A DNA stretch of 64,000 nucleotides from positions 3,525,001 to 3,589,000 of the forward strand of contig NZ_CP087715.1 of the NCBI RefSeq assembly GCF_020991125.1, given 5' to 3'. The translations under genes were made by a program, and so were the position numbers. The notes under the pieces were generated by a model. That model was not told the DNA's origin, did no database searches, and saw nothing but the letters and a program-made list of their open reading frames with translations. Shown one piece after another: positions 20,163 through 29,247 of this stretch; the stretch's first letter is position 1; each line of letters opens with the position of its first letter. Source of the DNA: Microbulbifer celer. GTDB taxonomy: Bacteria > Pseudomonadota > Gammaproteobacteria > Pseudomonadales > Cellvibrionaceae.

Positions 20163-21371
20163 TTACTGACTCCGCGGTTTCACTACCCAGCCATTGCCCT
20201 CGCGGCACAGTTCGCGATCACAGCGCGCCAGCGTCTCGCTATCGGCATCGGCGGTTTCCGGCATCGCGGCGATTACGATTTCGCCGTCTGCGCGCAATTG
20301 TTGCACCGTCTGCCAAAGCTGGTCCCCCTGTTCGCGATCACCCGCCTCGGCCGGCGCCAGGATTGCACCGGCTTCGCGCTTTCCATTGGCGCCCAGCGTG
20401 TTGATCGCCACCAGATCGGTACTGAAACCCGTGGCCGCGCGATCGCGCCCGAACACGGCGCCGATGCCGTTATAACGCCCGCCATTGGCCAGCGCTTCAC
20501 CGTGGCCGGGGCTGTATGCCGCAAATACCAGCCCGGTCTCATAGTCATAACCACGCATTTCGCCCAGATCAAAAAACAGCGCTACTTGCGGATAACGCCG
20601 CGCCACCGCATCCGCTACCTGCTGCAGTTCCTGCAGCGCATCGCGCAGTGCTGCCGGTGCGCCGTCGAGCAGTTCGCGGGCGCGGGCCAGACATTCGGTG
20701 CCGCCCGCCAGACGCGGCAGGTTGCGCAGCCAGTTCGCCGCATCTCCGCTGCCCAGGTTCTCTTCCACCCAGCGCTCAATATCGGCCACCGCCTTGCTCT
20801 GTAGCAGGCGGATCAGTTCCTGTTGCTGATCGGCATCCAGGCCCGCGGCCTCTGCCAGGCTGCGGAAAATGGCCACATGCCCGAGGTCCAGGTGGATCTC
20901 GCGAATACCCGCCATGTGCAGGGTTTCGATCATCAGCGAGATGACTTCGATATCCCCTTGCAGGCTCTGCACCCCGTAGAGCTCCGCGCCGATCTGGATC
21001 GGCGCCCGCGGCCCCATGGGCGCACGCGGGCGGGTATAGAGCACCTGGCCGGCGTAGCACAGACGGTTGGCGCCGCTGCGGGGGAAGCTGTGAGAGTCAA
21101 TACGGGCCGCCTGCGGTGTGATATCCGCGCGGATTCCGAGGATTCGCCCGGACAGCTGGTCGGTCACCCGGAAAGTACTCAGGTCTACGTCCCTTCCCAT
21201 ACCAATCAGCAGGGAATCGGTGAACTCCACCATCGGCGGAATGATCAGCTCGTAACCCCAGCGGTGATAGAGATCCAGCAGGTTTCTGCGCAGGGTTTCC
21301 ACCCGCTTGGCGTCCGCGGGCAAAATCTCGGCGATGCCATCCGGTAGCATCCAGCGTTCGGCTTGGGTCAT
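20163..21371 (-). CDS. hisZ: ATP phosphoribosyltransferase regulatory subunit HisZ
   Basis: A 402-residue homologue of histidyl-tRNA synthetase catalytic domains: LPDGIAEILPADAKRVETLR at the N-terminus, motif-2-like LGIRADITPQAARID, and GGRYNGIG near the C-terminus. It lacks the anticodon-binding domain. HisZ binds the short form of HisG to make an active, histidine-regulated first enzyme of histidine synthesis. hisG is not in this window. Its start is 189 bp downstream of hflC, beyond a strong terminator, so it probably has its own promoter. Confidence 0.93.
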   Translation of the reverse strand: MTQAERWMLPDGIAEILPADAKRVETLRRNLLDLYHRWGYELIIPPMVEFTDSLLIGMGRDVDLSTFRVTDQLSGRILGIRADITPQAARIDSHSFPRSGANRLCYAGQVLYTRPRAPMGPRAPIQIGAELYGVQSLQGDIEVISLMIETLHMAGIREIHLDLGHVAIFRSLAEAAGLDADQQQELIRLLQSKAVADIERWVEENLGSGDAANWLRNLPRLAGGTECLARARELLDGAPAALRDALQELQQVADAVARRYPQVALFFDLGEMRGYDYETGLVFAAYSPGHGEALANGGRYNGIGAVFGRDRAATGFSTDLVAINTLGANGKREAGAILAPAEAGDREQGDQLWQTVQQLRADGEIVIAAMPETADADSETLARCDRELCREGNGWVVKPRSQ

Positions 21372-21480
21372 GTCAGTGATATTCGGCAGTTAACTAAGCG
21401 GCAAAGGTCGCTTCAGGGGAGTCCAACAAGGGACCGGAAAATACAGGGCCTGGGAAAAGGCCAACAAATCGGGCCGGCAC

Positions 21481-21507
21481 AAAAAAACCGGGCGCCGGCC
21501 CGGTTTT
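21481..21507 (-). terminator. Rho-independent terminator of the hflX-hflK-hflC unit
   Basis: On the minus strand a GC-rich hairpin ACCGGGC/GCCCGGT with a CGGC loop is followed by an uninterrupted run of T. It lies 54 bp after the hflC stop, before hisZ. Confidence 0.85.
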
Positions 21508-21560
21508 GGGGATTTTACCATCAACTGCCCACTGGAAGGTAGGGGGTAGCGCCCCGAGGC

Positions 21561-22433
21561 TTATTTGCCCTCGGGATCTTTCAGGTAGCGGAAGAAGTCG
21601 GAATCCGGCTCCAGCAACAGCATGTCGCTCTTCTCGCCGAACGACTCCTTGTAGGCGGTGAGACTGCGGGAGAAGCGGTAGAACTCCGGGTCCTTGGTGA
21701 AGGCCTCGGCATAGATCTTGGCCGCCTCGGCATCACCATTACCGCGCAACTCTTCCGCCTTACGGTAGGCTTCAGACTCGATAACCACTTTCTGGCGATC
21801 GGCTTCAGCGCGAATCCGCTCACTGGCTTCCTGCCCCTTCGCACGGTGGTCACGGGCCTCCAGCTCACGGCCGGCGCGCATGCGCTGGAACACAGACTCG
21901 GACACTTCCGCCGGCAGGTCGATACGCTTGACCCGCACATCGATGATTTCCACACCCAGCGCCTTGCGCGCGGTCTCGTTCAGGTTCTTGGTGATATCAG
22001 CCATCAGCTCGTCGCGCTGGCCACTGACCACTTCGTGCAGGTCGCGCACACCGAACTGGTTGCGCAGACGGTTGTTGATCTGCTCCGCCAACAGGCGTAC
22101 CGCGTTGCGTTCATCACCACGGGTGGCGACGAAGAAACGGCCCACATTGGTGATGCGATACTTCGCATAGGAATCCACCATCATGAACTTGTTTTCGCTG
22201 TTGAGCATGCGCACCGGTTGCGAATCCACCGTCTGGATACGGGCATCAAACTTGCGCACCTGGTTGATCAACGGCATTTTGAAGTAGAGGCCGGGCTCAT
22301 AGTCGGTGCGCACCACCTCACCGAAGCGCAGCAGTACGGCCTTCTCGGTTTCTTTAACTACAAAGGCACTGCTGGACAACACCAGCAGGCCGATCAGTAT
22401 CAATGCAACAATAAATAGCGATTTGTTGTTCAT
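21561..22433 (-). CDS. hflC: HflC, subunit of the HflKC FtsH modulator
   Basis: A 290-residue SPFH-domain protein with one N-terminal membrane segment (SLFIVALILIGLLVLSSSAF), the periplasmic band-7 domain (KETEKAVLLRFGEVV...) and a long charged coiled coil near ARDHRAKGQEASERIRAEAD. HflC with HflK forms the large ring cage around the AAA protease FtsH and restrains its activity. A GTG two codons upstream of the chosen ATG is also possible. It lies 11 bp after hflK and ends at a strong terminator. Confidence 0.95.
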   Translation of the reverse strand: MNNKSLFIVALILIGLLVLSSSAFVVKETEKAVLLRFGEVVRTDYEPGLYFKMPLINQVRKFDARIQTVDSQPVRMLNSENKFMMVDSYAKYRITNVGRFFVATRGDERNAVRLLAEQINNRLRNQFGVRDLHEVVSGQRDELMADITKNLNETARKALGVEIIDVRVKRIDLPAEVSESVFQRMRAGRELEARDHRAKGQEASERIRAEADRQKVVIESEAYRKAEELRGNGDAEAAKIYAEAFTKDPEFYRFSRSLTAYKESFGEKSDMLLLEPDSDFFRYLKDPEGK

Positions 22434-22444
22434 TTTCACACTCC

Positions 22445-23593
22445 CTATCGCACGTTACTGTTGCGGCGGCTTTTGGCCGCTTCGGTGCGCAACTGGTTCA
22501 TGACTCGCTGAGTGACCTCATCAATTACCTGCGGCGATACCTGCTGGCGCTGGCTGGCAGAGGAAGCAGCGCCCTCCGCCAGTTTGTCGAGAGGCAGATA
22601 CATCATGTTGTTACCGCCTTCGACATCTACCATCACCTTGGAGGTATTGGTCATCACTTCCTGAACCGCGTCCAGATACATGCGCTCCCGGGTCACATCC
22701 GGCGCGCGCTGGTACTCCGCCAGTAGCTGGGTGAAACGGGAAGCCTCACCGCGGGCGCTTTCCACCACGCGGGATTTATACGCTTCCGCCTCTTCGATCA
22801 TGCGCTGAGCCTGACCGCGGGCGACGGGGATGACCTGGTTGGCGTAGGCCTGGGCTTCATTCTGCAGACGAACCTCGTCTTCCCGGGCACGCACCACGTC
22901 ATCGAACGCATCCTGCACTTCACGCGGCGCCTTGGCATCGGTAAGGTTGACCACGTCGACACGGATACCGGTCTGGTACAGGTCCAGGTATTCCTGCAGG
23001 CGCACCTGGGTATCCGCGGAGACCTGACTACGGTTCTGGGAGATAACGCCGTTCAGTGTCTGTGAACCCACCACATGGCGCAGGGCACTGTCGGTGGCTT
23101 CCTGCAGGCTCTTCAGAGGGTCGCGTACGCGCAATACGAAGGATTCCGCATTGTCCACGTGCCACTGCACCTGCAATACCACATCCACGATACTGGCGTC
23201 TTCGGTCAACATCTGGCCGGTAGTGCGCTCGGTCCGCACCTCGGTCATGTTGACCTCGGTGACGTGATCGATCAGCGGCGGATTCCAGTGCAGGCCGGCG
23301 GTTTTGGTGTCATGGTATTTACCCAGCCGCAGGACCACTGCCGATTCGTTCGCCTCCACCTGGTAAAAGCCCCACAGGCCATAGACCAGCGCGAGCACAA
23401 TCAGCACCAACGCCCACGGGAAGTTGGCACCGCCGCGCCCCTCGGGACTGGGGGATTTGTTGCCGAACAACCCGTTCAGTTTGCGCTGCATTTTGCGCAG
23501 CAACTCATCGAGATCCGGCGGGCCGTCATTGTTATTGCGGTTGCCGCCGCCCCAGGGATCCTTGTTATTACCACCCGGTTCGTTCCAGGCCAT
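22445..23593 (-). CDS. hflK: HflK, subunit of the HflKC FtsH modulator
   Basis: A 382-residue SPFH protein. The first 60 residues are Gly/Asn-rich (GGNNKDPWGGGNRNNND), typical of HflK; a single membrane segment follows (WALVLIVLALVYGLWGFYQ), then the band-7 domain (ESAVVLRLGKYHDTKTAGLH) and a coiled coil with QAYANQVIPVARGQAQRM. It is the partner of HflC in the inner-membrane FtsH-HflKC quality-control complex. hflX lies 114 bp upstream and hflC follows directly. Confidence 0.95.
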   Translation of the reverse strand: MAWNEPGGNNKDPWGGGNRNNNDGPPDLDELLRKMQRKLNGLFGNKSPSPEGRGGANFPWALVLIVLALVYGLWGFYQVEANESAVVLRLGKYHDTKTAGLHWNPPLIDHVTEVNMTEVRTERTTGQMLTEDASIVDVVLQVQWHVDNAESFVLRVRDPLKSLQEATDSALRHVVGSQTLNGVISQNRSQVSADTQVRLQEYLDLYQTGIRVDVVNLTDAKAPREVQDAFDDVVRAREDEVRLQNEAQAYANQVIPVARGQAQRMIEEAEAYKSRVVESARGEASRFTQLLAEYQRAPDVTRERMYLDAVQEVMTNTSKVMVDVEGGNNMMYLPLDKLAEGAASSASQRQQVSPQVIDEVTQRVMNQLRTEAAKSRRNSNVR

Positions 23594-23707
23594 TTATTGA
23601 CTCCGATATCTAATTATCTGCAAAAGCTTGTCGCGAAATTTTAGCATTGATTACCGGGAAAACGCCCGCCGACGGATGTTATCCGACGAATCGCCAGCAA
23701 AATTTGC

Positions 23708-25051
23708 TCAACTGGTGAAATCTTCTTCACTATCATCGAGTTCTGAATCATCTCCAGACTCTGCCTGCCAAAGGGGAGGATTGTCCACATCGGCAAAGGG
23801 CGCCATCAGGCGCTGTAAGTCTGTACGCGGCAACAGCAGGTTCAGTTCAATATCGCCGTTGTCGCGAAAAGTCTCGCTCTGCACCGCATTCACCGCAAAC
23901 AACTGCGCGCGCAAGCGCGCATGCTGCGGCGGGATAATCAGCTGACCGCTGACCATCTGTTCGCCGAGCCGCTCTGCGATCGCCTCGGTAAGCAGTTCAC
24001 ACCCGGCGCCGGTGGCCGCCGACAGCCAAACGGCTTTGGGTACCCCGTCGGCATCGCGGTCGATGCGCGGCTGGGCATCTGCAAGCAGGTCCAATTTGTT
24101 ATAGACCAGCAACTGAGGCAGCTCGCTGGCGCCAATTTCCTCCAGCACCAACTGCACTTCTTCCACCAGCTGCAGGCGGTTTTCTGCCGCCGCATCCACT
24201 ACGTGCAGTAGCAAAGTTGCATTGGCCGCCTCTTCCAGCGTGGCGCGGAAGGCCTCTACCAGTCTGTGCGGCAGGTGGGACACGAACCCTACGGTATCCG
24301 CCAGAATCATGGCGCCGACATTGGGTAACTCAACACGCCGCATGGTCGGATCCAGCGTCGCGAAAAGTTGGTCCTGCACATAGACATCGGCACTGGACAG
24401 GCGGTTGAACAGGGTCGATTTGCCGGCGTTGGTGTAGCCCACCAGAGAAACCGTTGCCACTTCCGCCCGGGAACGAGCGCGGCGGCCCTGCTCGCGCTGA
24501 CGACGCACCTTGTCCAGGCGTTTCTCGATTGAATCGATACGCGCACGCAACAGGCGGCGGTCGGTTTCCAGCTGGGTTTCGCCGGGGCCGCGCAGGCCGA
24601 TACCACCTTTCTGACGCTCCAGGTGGGTCCAGCCCCGCACCAAGCGGGTCGACATATGGCGCAACTGCGCCAGCTCTACCTGCAGCTTGCCCTCGTGAGT
24701 CCGGGCGCGCTGGGCGAAGATATCCAGAATCAGACCAGTTCGGTCCAGCACCCGACAGTTGAGCTCGCGTTCGACGTTGCGCTCCTGGCTGGGCGAGAGG
24801 GTGTGATCAAAAATCACCAGTTCAGCGCCGTGCTTTTTCACGGTCTGCTGGATTTCCTCCAGTTTGCCGCGACCGACAAAGGTTTTGGGATCGGGAGTGG
24901 CGCGCTGGCCGAAGATGAATGCCACCGGGTCTGCCCCTGCGGACAGGGCCAATTCCTCAAACTCCCGCGGGTCATCGGGGCTGTCGATGGCGGAAAGCTC
25001 CAGGTGGACCAGCACCGCCAGCTCACCGGATTCCGGACGATCAAAAAACAA
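23708..25051 (-). CDS. hflX: Ribosome-rescue GTPase HflX
   Basis: A 447-residue GTPase. The N-terminal HflX domain contains GRGKLEEIQ and LSPSQERNVERELNCRVLDRT; a coiled-coil linker around QLETDRRLLRARIDSIEKRL follows; the G domain has G1 GYTNAGKS, G3 DTVGF and G4 NKLD. HflX splits stalled ribosomes, notably after heat stress. The start is TTG: the translation from there reads FFDRPESGELAVLVHLEL, the conserved family opening, and no in-frame ATG serves as well. The last about 25 residues are acidic (SGDDSELDDSEEDFTS). Confidence 0.93.
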   Translation of the reverse strand: MFFDRPESGELAVLVHLELSAIDSPDDPREFEELALSAGADPVAFIFGQRATPDPKTFVGRGKLEEIQQTVKKHGAELVIFDHTLSPSQERNVERELNCRVLDRTGLILDIFAQRARTHEGKLQVELAQLRHMSTRLVRGWTHLERQKGGIGLRGPGETQLETDRRLLRARIDSIEKRLDKVRRQREQGRRARSRAEVATVSLVGYTNAGKSTLFNRLSSADVYVQDQLFATLDPTMRRVELPNVGAMILADTVGFVSHLPHRLVEAFRATLEEAANATLLLHVVDAAAENRLQLVEEVQLVLEEIGASELPQLLVYNKLDLLADAQPRIDRDADGVPKAVWLSAATGAGCELLTEAIAERLGEQMVSGQLIIPPQHARLRAQLFAVNAVQSETFRDNGDIELNLLLPRTDLQRLMAPFADVDNPPLWQAESGDDSELDDSEEDFTS

Positions 25052-25138
25052 GGATTATTCTCTATGAACTCAATTCGGGCGGCACCGGCTCTGACAGCGA
25101 TCAACGTAAGCTGCACCGTACCGGCACTTAAGAACAGA

Positions 25139-25159
25139 CGCCCCGGACAAGCCGGGGCG
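25139..25159. terminator. GC-rich hairpin between hfq and hflX
   Basis: Perfect 8-bp stem cgccccgg/ccggggcg around a 5-base loop, in the 282-bp gap between hfq and hflX. No T-run follows on the minus strand, so it may be an attenuator or RNA-stabilising hairpin rather than a full terminator. I see no gene in the rest of this gap. Confidence 0.45.
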
Positions 25160-25333
25160 ACAACAACAGGTTAGCTCTGGCGACTGTAACCGATGCCGGG
25201 CACCGTGGATACGACTTTCCCCTCTCCCGACACATCAACCGGACAATACTGCCGGGCTGCGTACCGGGTTCCCCACGCTCACGTCAACGACCACTAAGGT
25301 CGATGCCAGGGCTGGAGGTAGCCGTTTTTTCAA

Positions 25334-25624
25334 TCAACCAAAAGTTTCGCGATCACCACCTTCCTGTGGCCCAGCACCTTCGGCACCGCCGGGGCCTGCC
25401 GGGTTCATCAACGGTACACGTACCGGACGGGATGGGACCACGGTGGAAATCGCATGTTTATAAACCATCTGGCTAACGGTGTTCTTCAGCAACACCACAA
25501 ACTGGTCGAAAGATTCGACCTGGCCCTGCAGCTTGATGCCATTGACCAGATAGATGGAAACCGGGATACGCTCTTTACGCAAAACATTCAGGTAAGGGTC
25601 TTGTAAGCTGTGCCCTTTTGACAT
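25334..25624 (-). CDS. hfq: RNA chaperone Hfq
   Basis: A 96-residue Sm-like protein. It opens [20 protein letters not shown] and contains the Sm1 and Sm2 segments, including [10 protein letters not shown] and [15 protein letters not shown]. The C-terminal tail is short and Gly/Glu-rich. Hfq hexamers pair small RNAs with mRNAs. Two ATGs are adjacent (25627 and 25624); the second lies 7 bases after AAGGAG and gives the family's usual start. It is placed between miaA and hflX, the classic order. Confidence 0.97.
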   Translation of the reverse strand: MSKGHSLQDPYLNVLRKERIPVSIYLVNGIKLQGQVESFDQFVVLLKNTVSQMVYKHAISTVVPSRPVRVPLMNPAGPGGAEGAGPQEGGDRETFG

Positions 25625-25709
25625 CATTTTTCTCCTTGCCAAAAGATAAACCGCCAGATGACGCACAATCACTTCCGCAACGCGCGGATAAAAGTGGTGA
25701 TGAGGCGTA

Positions 25710-25741
25710 TAAAAAAGAGCCGAAAATAAAAGTTGGCTCGT
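25710..25741 (-). terminator. Weak terminator or attenuator between miaA and hfq
   Basis: On the minus strand a 5-bp stem GAGCC/GGCTC with a 13-base A/T-rich loop precedes six T residues. It could partly separate hfq from upstream transcription. The stem is short, so function is uncertain. Confidence 0.4.
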
Positions 25742-25796
25742 GACTAAAAGTGACTGACTGGGACCAGATACACCGGCCCACTCACGTTATGGCTGC

Positions 25797-26771
25797 TCAA
25801 CCGATAAATTTCAAGGCTTCCTTCAACATTTCGTCGATTTTGCGGGTTTCCCCGCCAGCGCCCTGAGAATGAATACGGTGTACATCGGGCCAGCGCCGAA
25901 GCCAGGTCAGCTGTCGCTTGGCGAGCTGTCGAGTGGCGGCAATCCCCGCCGCCACCATCTGCGGGTAGTCGGTTTCCCCCTCCAGGTACTGCCACACCTG
26001 ACGGTATCCCACCGCGCGGATCGCCGGAAGATCCGGATGCAGATCGCCCCGCGCACGCAGCCCCCGCACCTCTTCTATAAAGCCGTTCTCCAGCATCCGC
26101 TCGAAACGCAGGGCAATGCGCTGGTGCAGAATGGCGCGATCCCGCGGCACAATCGCCAGCTGCTGGACGCGGTAGTGTTGCGCCAGGGAATCCTTCTGTT
26201 GCTCCGCCCTGAGCGCGGTCATGGTCTTGCCACTGAGGTGAAACACCTCAAGCGCGCGCTCGATCCGTACCGAGTGGTTCGGGTGCAACTCCGCCGCCAG
26301 TTCCGGGTCCACCTGCGCCAGTTCCGCGTGCAGTGCCGGCCAGCCTTCTTTTTCCGCTCGCGCCTCAATGCGGGCGCGGAAGTCGGGGTCGGCCGCTGGC
26401 ATCTCTGCCATACCGTGCAATAGAGCGCGGAAATACAGCATGGTTCCCCCCACCAGCAGCGGAATTTTTCCGCGCCGGTGGATATCGGCAATAACCGCGA
26501 GGGCGTCGGACCGAAAGCGCCCGGCAGAATAGCTATCTGCCGGATCACAGATATCAATCAGATGATGCGGATAGCGGGCGAGCTCTTCCGCCGACGGCTT
26601 GGCGGAGCCGATATCCAGACCGCGATAGACCAGTGCGGAATCGACGCTGACCAGCTCCACCGGCAGGTGATCGCTGATGGCCATGGCGAGATCGGTCTTC
26701 CCGGACGCCGTGGGCCCCATCAGGAAAATCACCCGCGGCTTGTCTTCATCGTTTGCAGGGGAACTGCTCAT
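25797..26771 (-). CDS. miaA: tRNA dimethylallyltransferase MiaA
   Basis: A 324-residue enzyme that adds an isopentenyl group from DMAPP to A37 of tRNAs reading UNN codons. P-loop [12 protein letters not shown] (19-30), the [16 protein letters not shown] block, [28 protein letters not shown] and the C-terminal [16 protein letters not shown] are all standard. It lies 133 bp downstream of mutL, a gap taken up by a GC-rich repeat-like stretch. Confidence 0.96.
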   Translation of the reverse strand: MSSSPANDEDKPRVIFLMGPTASGKTDLAMAISDHLPVELVSVDSALVYRGLDIGSAKPSAEELARYPHHLIDICDPADSYSAGRFRSDALAVIADIHRRGKIPLLVGGTMLYFRALLHGMAEMPAADPDFRARIEARAEKEGWPALHAELAQVDPELAAELHPNHSVRIERALEVFHLSGKTMTALRAEQQKDSLAQHYRVQQLAIVPRDRAILHQRIALRFERMLENGFIEEVRGLRARGDLHPDLPAIRAVGYRQVWQYLEGETDYPQMVAAGIAATRQLAKRQLTWLRRWPDVHRIHSQGAGGETRKIDEMLKEALKFIG

Positions 26772-26904
26772 ATGAATACCTTTAGAAACCGTAGCGAGCA
26801 GGTGGCTGGTGGTGGCCGCCGGCGCGGAAGGAGCGGAGTGTACTTACAGTACATGAGCATTCTGACCGGGCTAGCGGACGCCGCCAAGCATCCGCGCAGT
26901 GGGT
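26772..26904. repeat. GC-rich repeat-like stretch in the mutL-miaA gap
   Basis: The gap contains a near-symmetrical TGTACT-TAC-AGTACA palindrome (26839-26853) inside GC-rich sequence (gtagcgagcaggtggctgg ... ccgggctagcggacgccg). It does not carry the core of the nine-copy element family. I judge it a separate intergenic element, seen once here. Confidence 0.35.
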
Positions 26905-28812
26905 TTATTGGCCACGCAAAAACCATTTATCCATATCCACCAGCTTAACCTGCGTCCAGGTGGGACGGCCGTGGTTGCACTGTCCACTGCGCTCGGTGCG
27001 CTCCATATCCCGCAACAGAGCGTTCATTTCCGGGATGGTCAACTTGCGATTGGCGCGCACGGAGCCGTGACAGGCCATGGTGGACAGCACTTCGTTGATG
27101 CGGTTGCCGATGCGGTCGCTGCTGCCCTCGGTCAGCAGGTCCGCCAGTACATCGCGCACCAACTGCTCCACCGGCGCACCGTGCAGCATGCTCGGCACCT
27201 GGCGCACCATCAGGGTTTCCGGCCCCGCGCGCTGCAGCACAAAGCCGAGCGCGGTGAACACCTCCCCACTCTCTTCAAAACAATCCGCCTCGCGCTCGCT
27301 CACCGCCAGACTTACCGGCACCAGCAATGGCTGCGCCTGAATCCCGCCGGCCGCGTGGGCGGTTTTCATCTGCTCGTAGACAATCCGCTCGTGGGCCGCG
27401 TGCATGTCCACCACGATCATGCCCTGTTCATTTTGCGCCAGGATATAGATGCCGTGTAACTGGGCGATGGCGAAACCCAGGGGCGGAGACTCTCCGGCCT
27501 CTTCCGTGGGCAACCCCGGGTTCCAGGCGGGCTGTGCCGGATTGACCACCGGCGCCTCGGCGACGCCCCCCCCATAGGGTTGATGCAGGGTGCCGTAGCC
27601 CTGCATCTGTTGCTGGATCCGCGCCGGTGTGGCCCGGTCGCCGAACCCGCCAGAGGGGGCAAAGCCGCCGCCCATCTGTCCCGAAGTCTGCGCGGTCGCG
27701 GTTGTCGGCGCCTGGGACAGTGGCATCCGCTCCTGTCCGCCAAACTCTCCGGCAGCAACGCCGGACGCCTGCGGTTCTGGCACGTCATTCTCATCCCGCT
27801 GTCCGGGACGCACATCTGCCAGCGCCCGGTGCAGGGAGCCGAACAGGAAATCGTGTACCAGGCGGCTGTCGCGGAAGCGCACCTCGTGTTTGGTGGGGTG
27901 CACATTGACGTCCACGGAGGCCGGATCCAGTTCCAGATACAACACGAAGGCGGGGTGGCGGCCGTGGTACAACACGTCGGCAAAGGCACGACGCACGGCG
28001 TGGCTCACTACCCGGTCGCGGATCGCGCGGCCGTTGACGTAGAAAAACTGCAGGTCGGCCTGGGAGCGGGAAAACGCCGGCTCCGCCACCCACCCCCACA
28101 GGCGCAGGCCGTTGCGCTCCATTTCGATATGCAGCGCATTCTGCATAAAGGCGGGCCCGCACAGCTGCGCCACGCGGCGCTCCTTTTCCGCCCGGCTGGT
28201 ACCGCCACGCAGGTTGTGTACGCCTTTGCCGTTGTGGCGCAGGCTGATGGAGACGTCGAAGCGCGACAGGGCGAGACGTTTGATGGTGTCGTCGACGCGA
28301 TTGAATTCGGTTTTTTCGGTGCGCAAAAATTTGCGGCGCGCGGGGGTGTTGAAAAACAGGTCGCGCACTTCGACGGTGGTGCCGCGGGGATGGGCGGCGG
28401 GGGCGAGCTGGGTTTCCATTTCGCGGCCTTCGGCGGATACGACCCAGCCTTTGCCGGTTTCTTCGCGGCTGCTGGTGAGGGTAAGCCTGGCGACGGAGGA
28501 GATACTGGCCAGCGCTTCACCGCGAAAGCCGAGGGTACTGACGGCTTCCAGATCTTCGAGGGCGTGAATTTTGGAGGTGGCGTGGCGGGCCAGTGCCAGG
28601 TGCAGGTCGTCTTTCTCGATGCCCTTACCGTTATCCCGCACCATCATGCGCTTCACGCCGCCCGCATCCAGGTCCACTTCCAGTCGCGTGGCGCCGGCGT
28701 CGAGGCTGTTTTCCAGCAGCTCTTTGATCACCGATGCAGGGCGCTCCACCACCTCACCGGCGGCGATCTGGTTGGCGAGTCTTGGGGACAGTAGCGCGAT
28801 GTTTTCTGACAT
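26905..28812 (-). CDS. mutL: DNA mismatch repair protein MutL
   Basis: A 635-residue protein. N-terminal GHKL ATPase motifs: [37 protein letters not shown] and [20 protein letters not shown] Gln/Gly/Pro-rich linker spans about 350-440. The C-terminal dimerisation domain contains [12 protein letters not shown], the D-x-H-A-x2-E-x4-E metal-binding motif of MutL endonucleases; E. coli-type MutL lacks it, so repair here probably does not rely on MutH. It is upstream of miaA and downstream of amiC, with two palindromic elements in the amiC-mutL gap. Confidence 0.96.
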   Translation of the reverse strand: MSENIALLSPRLANQIAAGEVVERPASVIKELLENSLDAGATRLEVDLDAGGVKRMMVRDNGKGIEKDDLHLALARHATSKIHALEDLEAVSTLGFRGEALASISSVARLTLTSSREETGKGWVVSAEGREMETQLAPAAHPRGTTVEVRDLFFNTPARRKFLRTEKTEFNRVDDTIKRLALSRFDVSISLRHNGKGVHNLRGGTSRAEKERRVAQLCGPAFMQNALHIEMERNGLRLWGWVAEPAFSRSQADLQFFYVNGRAIRDRVVSHAVRRAFADVLYHGRHPAFVLYLELDPASVDVNVHPTKHEVRFRDSRLVHDFLFGSLHRALADVRPGQRDENDVPEPQASGVAAGEFGGQERMPLSQAPTTATAQTSGQMGGGFAPSGGFGDRATPARIQQQMQGYGTLHQPYGGGVAEAPVVNPAQPAWNPGLPTEEAGESPPLGFAIAQLHGIYILAQNEQGMIVVDMHAAHERIVYEQMKTAHAAGGIQAQPLLVPVSLAVSEREADCFEESGEVFTALGFVLQRAGPETLMVRQVPSMLHGAPVEQLVRDVLADLLTEGSSDRIGNRINEVLSTMACHGSVRANRKLTIPEMNALLRDMERTERSGQCNHGRPTWTQVKLVDMDKWFLRGQ

Positions 28813-28881
28813 GGGAAAAATTGGTGCTTTGGGAGTTAACCCCAGCCACTTTTCATCAGGGGTTCTAAGTTAGTCTGTGGC

Positions 28882-28992
28882 GCCAGAGCACCGGGTATAA
28901 GTTTTTGGAATCGCTGTGAACCCATCCCTGGGCGCTGCGGCGCAAACATCCTGTTTGCGACGCTTCCAAAAACTTATCCCCGGCACTCTGGC
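28882..28992 (-). repeat. Nested-palindrome intergenic element, copy 2 (reverse orientation)
   Basis: Outer arms 28882-28910 and 28964-28992 pair at 26 of 29 positions (core of arm: ataagtttttggaa). Inner hairpin cgcaaaca/tgtttgcg at 28941-28959. The core read on the minus strand is agggatgggttcacagcg, intermediate between the two core subtypes. It lies 70 bp upstream of the mutL start. Confidence 0.85.
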
Positions 28993-29053
28993 TTCAATTC
29001 GGGATTATTTACTTCGTCAGTCGATAGTCGAAACCACGATTCTTTGATGCGAA

Positions 29054-29196
29054 GGCAGGATGCTGGGGATGGGTTTTCAAAAGCGTCGGCGACAGGGGCC
29101 GAAGGCGCCGCGTTGAAGCGGCCGGGCCACGTCGCCGTCGCAGCTTACATGGATGTACTTGCAGCGGTTTTGAAAACCCATCCCCAGCAACCTGCC
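29054..29196 (+). repeat. Nested-palindrome intergenic element, copy 3 (enlarged inner loop)
   Basis: Outer arms near 29054-29082 and 29168-29196 share ggcagg..gctggggatgggttttcaaaa with two mismatches at most. Core acatggatgtacttgcagcgg. The inner hairpin gtcggcgac/gtcgccg is interrupted by an extra GC-rich insertion of about 28 bases that itself can fold (ggccgaaggcgcc). With copy 2 it fills the 435-bp amiC-mutL gap. Confidence 0.85.
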
Positions 29197-29247
29197 GCCT
29201 CAACAGTAAACTACAGAGCCCGTGGCCGCAGCACAGAACCACACAAT

